From: Leptospira yanagawae serovar Saopaulo str. Sao Paulo = ATCC 700523 | Lineage (GTDB): Bacteria > Spirochaetota > Leptospiria > Leptospirales > Leptospiraceae | Direction: 5' to 3' | Assembly: GCF_000332475.2 (NCBI RefSeq) | Contig: NZ_AOGX02000015.1 | Span: forward strand, 186,001 to 250,000 | Length of the DNA: 64,000 bases | Shown: piece after piece, positions 62,002 to 64,000 of the stretch | Layout of the letters: the number at the start of each line of letters is the position of its first letter | Position numbering within the stretch: position 1 is the first letter of the stretch | The notes under the pieces: generated by a model | Told to the model about the DNA's origin: nothing | Seen by the model: only the letters and a program-made list of their open reading frames with translations | Databases searched by the model: none | Position numbers and translations under genes: made by a program

Positions 62002-63430
62002 CCACTACCTTTACACTCGATGGATCTTTGGCTTTTGCATATGCTTCTTCCAATTGATTGGCGGGGAATCGATGAGAAATCAAATTTGTTTCTAAGGAAT
62101 TTGTGATTTCAGGGTTATCTTTTAAAAGGGAAATTGCCATATGGAAATCACCGCAACGTGAACTATGAATTTCTTTTCTTTGTTTAAAAAAATCTTTAAC
62201 CAAACTGAGATCAGATGGCCAATCCGAATCATTTGTTGTATCCACTAAAATCACTCCTCTAGGTCGTACAAGTGAATTTTCATGTTGAGCAGATGGTCTT
62301 ATTGCGAAACCAATTTGATCTGGTTTTGATACCACAACAAAATCAAAACGAGGCATTTGGCCAATAAATGATTCGGAATTTAAAATTGATTCGCCTGTCG
62401 ATGCATTGCCTTCATACACTTGGAATCTTTCTTTCAATTCAGATTTTATCGATTCTGAAACTCCATCAAAAACAAAAACATTTTTGTTACTTCGTTTTTC
62501 TTTTTGCCAATGGAAATTAGTATTCTCTAAAGAATAAGGCAAAATAGAAAGTTCATCCACAACCAATTCGGTTAAATGATGGATTCCTGCCATCGATTGA
62601 CCATTAGTTGTTTTTAAATGGACTTCTCTTTTGGAAATTTGAAGAGCAGTTTCAAATCCAGAAGTGGTTGATGTTGTATCATAAACAATATCAAATTTAT
62701 TTTTTAAACTTTCAACATTCGTTATGCGAAGGTCAATAATTTCGTCGGCTCCCATTTCTTTGGCTAATTTCACTAAATGATCATGTCGTGTAATTGCTGT
62801 AATGCGAAAATTGGATCCATTTGTTTTTCTATAAGATGAAAGTGCGGCAAGTACCAAACTACCAAGCCGCCTCGGGCCAAGAACGGCTACATGATCACCA
62901 GGTTTAGGTGGAGAGGCAATGATCGCTTGTAAGGCAGCTGCAAAAGGTTCCATTAACACGGCCGCTTTGGGAGACACACCTTCCAAATTGATCGCAGCGT
63001 GAACTGGTGCTAAAATATAAGGTCCAAAACCGCCAGGCAGGCGATCAATTCCAAGAACCCTCCTTTCTGGAGAATGGGTTGGGATTCCTTCTTTACAAAA
63101 CACATCCGGATTTTTGTCCCCTCGGGCTTCGTAGGTGTCGTTGATTTCCACAACGAATTGTTTCCCTTGGTTTTCACCAAGTCCTTCTGCCAAAACTTCG
63201 TGACCAATGATTTGTGGAAGGGGGAAAGGTAAAAATCGTCTATCAATATCAGTGGAACAAACCCCACAGGACACAGTTTTGAGAGGGATGTAACCTGGGC
63301 CTAATTGGAGATATGGGGAACCATTCCGCTTGATTTCCCAACCTTCATCTTGATTGCCAATGTATTCATATTCCGCTGATTCGAACGAGTCATCGGAAAG
63401 GTAATCCTTTGCTCGGAATTTTAGATTCAT
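61988..63430 (-). CDS. MDR-family dehydrogenase lacking the structural zinc loop
   Basis: This is a medium-chain alcohol dehydrogenase-like protein of 480 residues, longer than the usual 340-380. The catalytic-zinc elements are present: SCGVCSTDIDRR and IIGHEVLAEG, and MEPFAAALQAI follows. The structural four-Cys lobe is absent; only one Cys is found in that loop. The cofactor motif reads VAVLGPRRLGSL. A C-terminal extension beyond 350 residues is of unknown type. It is followed by the AHCY-like gene with 14-base overlap and preceded by the rhomboid gene with one-base overlap. Confidence 0.88.
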   Translation of the reverse strand: MNLKFRAKDYLSDDSFESAEYEYIGNQDEGWEIKRNGSPYLQLGPGYIPLKTVSCGVCSTDIDRRFLPFPLPQIIGHEVLAEGLGENQGKQFVVEINDTYEARGDKNPDVFCKEGIPTHSPERRVLGIDRLPGGFGPYILAPVHAAINLEGVSPKAAVLMEPFAAALQAIIASPPKPGDHVAVLGPRRLGSLVLAALSSYRKTNGSNFRITAITRHDHLVKLAKEMGADEIIDLRITNVESLKNKFDIVYDTTSTTSGFETALQISKREVHLKTTNGQSMAGIHHLTELVVDELSILPYSLENTNFHWQKEKRSNKNVFVFDGVSESIKSELKERFQVYEGNASTGESILNSESFIGQMPRFDFVVVSKPDQIGFAIRPSAQHENSLVRPRGVILVDTTNDSDWPSDLSLVKDFFKQRKEIHSSRCGDFHMAISLLKDNPEITNSLETNLISHRFPANQLEEAYAKAKDPSSVKVVVDFQ

Positions 63431-64000
63431 TACCTATTGTTGATAAAAAATAGAAGAATGATCGTCAATGTAAAAAAGGTAAAGTTAAGCAGAAAGCCCT
63501 GTCTGATTTCTTGTCTTTCTTTTTCACCGAGCAAATAACTTGTGACAAAGACGGAAAAAAATCCTCCGAGGTGTGCCCAGTGTGCCACATTATCTCTAGC
63601 AAAGACATTCGTCACATCAGAATACACCATCATCCATCCAAACAAAAACACAGGAAATGGAATTGATTTATGTTTAGAAATGGGAAAACGAAAGGGTGAA
63701 AGTAGAGTCGCGGCAGATGCAAGACCTGAAATTGAACCACTTGCCCCAACGATGGGAGTTCTATCTCCTAAAATGAGTCCACGTACAATTCCATCGCCTA
63801 ACACTGATAATATACCGGCCATAAAATAGAACAATAACCATTTTGCCTTTCCAACTCTTCTTTCGACAACTCTACCAAGCAATAAAAGAAAAAATAAATT
63901 GGATAAAAGGTGAGCACCTGATCCGTGAAAAAAAGTAGATAAAATCCAATTGATTGGTTCTATTTCTCCGGGTGTAGCAATGAAATATTCTGTCACTAAA
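63430..64000 (-). CDS. Rhomboid-family intramembrane serine protease, partial (runs off the window end)
   Basis: The frame is open to the end of the window, so the N-terminus is missing; a GTG at 63996 is internal to a truncated first helix. Present are the NLFFLLLLGRVVERRVG segment after helix 2, the catalytic GASGSISG (Ser) and the AHWAHLGGF segment with the catalytic His. Five helices are visible. It should cleave membrane proteins within the bilayer. The stop overlaps the MDR start by one base (TAATG), so it is the upstream gene of the AHCY-like operon. Confidence 0.92.
   Translation of the reverse strand, partial: LVTEYFIATPGEIEPINWILSTFFHGSGAHLLSNLFFLLLLGRVVERRVGKAKWLLFYFMAGILSVLGDGIVRGLILGDRTPIVGASGSISGLASAATLLSPFRFPISKHKSIPFPVFLFGWMMVYSDVTNVFARDNVAHWAHLGGFFSVFVTSYLLGEKERQEIRQGFLLNFTFFTLTIILLFFINNR

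Overview
The window is an AT-rich, gene-dense bacterial chromosome segment that reads as Leptospira, probably one of the saprophytic lineages. The grounds are the many spirochaete-style lipoproteins with relaxed lipoboxes, several SpoIIE/PP2C phosphatases with large membrane sensors, a DUF1577/PilZ-like protein, a type III pantothenate kinase, frequent TTG and GTG starts, and the general codon and base composition. No rRNA, tRNA, CRISPR array, IS element or prophage was seen. No gap between genes exceeds about 200 bases, so nothing of more than 300 bases is left without a gene.

Layout. 1-8.4 kb (+): the end of a sensor histidine kinase; argJ coupled by 4-base overlaps to a degenerate and then an intact SpoIIE phosphatase, followed by an M50-like peptidase; then UDP-glucuronate decarboxylase and an orphan transhydrogenase alpha subunit closed by a clear terminator. 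8.6-14.5 kb (-): one operon with an OmpA/beta-propeller protein, a PilZ-like protein, hisS, a PAP2 phosphatase and a lipid A-type acyltransferase. 14.6-24.4 kb: an unusual dihydropteroate synthase, two TPR proteins, an RlpA-like SPOR lipoprotein, a second large SpoIIE phosphatase with a TPR partner, a DUF2147 protein, dcd, an enoyl-CoA hydratase and an IPT/TIG lipoprotein. 24.4-35.5 kb: two unknown proteins, a VOC protein, a DUF3347-like lipoprotein, an MFS carrier, an SDR, an aminotransferase, a patatin lipase, a DUF898/M48 pair and a sugar epimerase. 35.6-40.7 kb: a glycan locus with a degenerate methyltransferase, three glycosyltransferases and an inositol monophosphatase.

40.7-49.7 kb: an XpaC/TelA pair, a catalytically dead tyrosine recombinase, a STAS protein, a GT39-like membrane enzyme, a GDSL lipoprotein, coaX, birA, an SDR, metF and a MORN lipoprotein. 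49.8-52.4 kb: a CheY-CheC-hybrid kinase module. 52.4-55.9 kb: a kexin-like S8 lipoprotein protease with a separate gene for a prodomain-like protein, then prfA. 55.9-57.7 kb: EcsC and a propeller-like lipoprotein. 57.7-64 kb (-): a set of five overlapping genes (rhomboid, MDR dehydrogenase, an 822-residue adenosylhomocysteinase-like protein, Nudix, membrane-anchored nitrilase-like protein lacking its catalytic Cys), with a nearby small four-Cys protein.

The strongest leads for undescribed biology are the AHCY-like/MDR/Nudix/pseudonitrilase operon, the split-prodomain protease, the pseudophosphatase-phosphatase pair behind argJ, the dead integrase, and the dihydropteroate synthase whose substrate loop has lost its usual signature. 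A recurring theme is inactive members of enzyme families (PP2C, tyrosine recombinase, nitrilase, methyltransferase).
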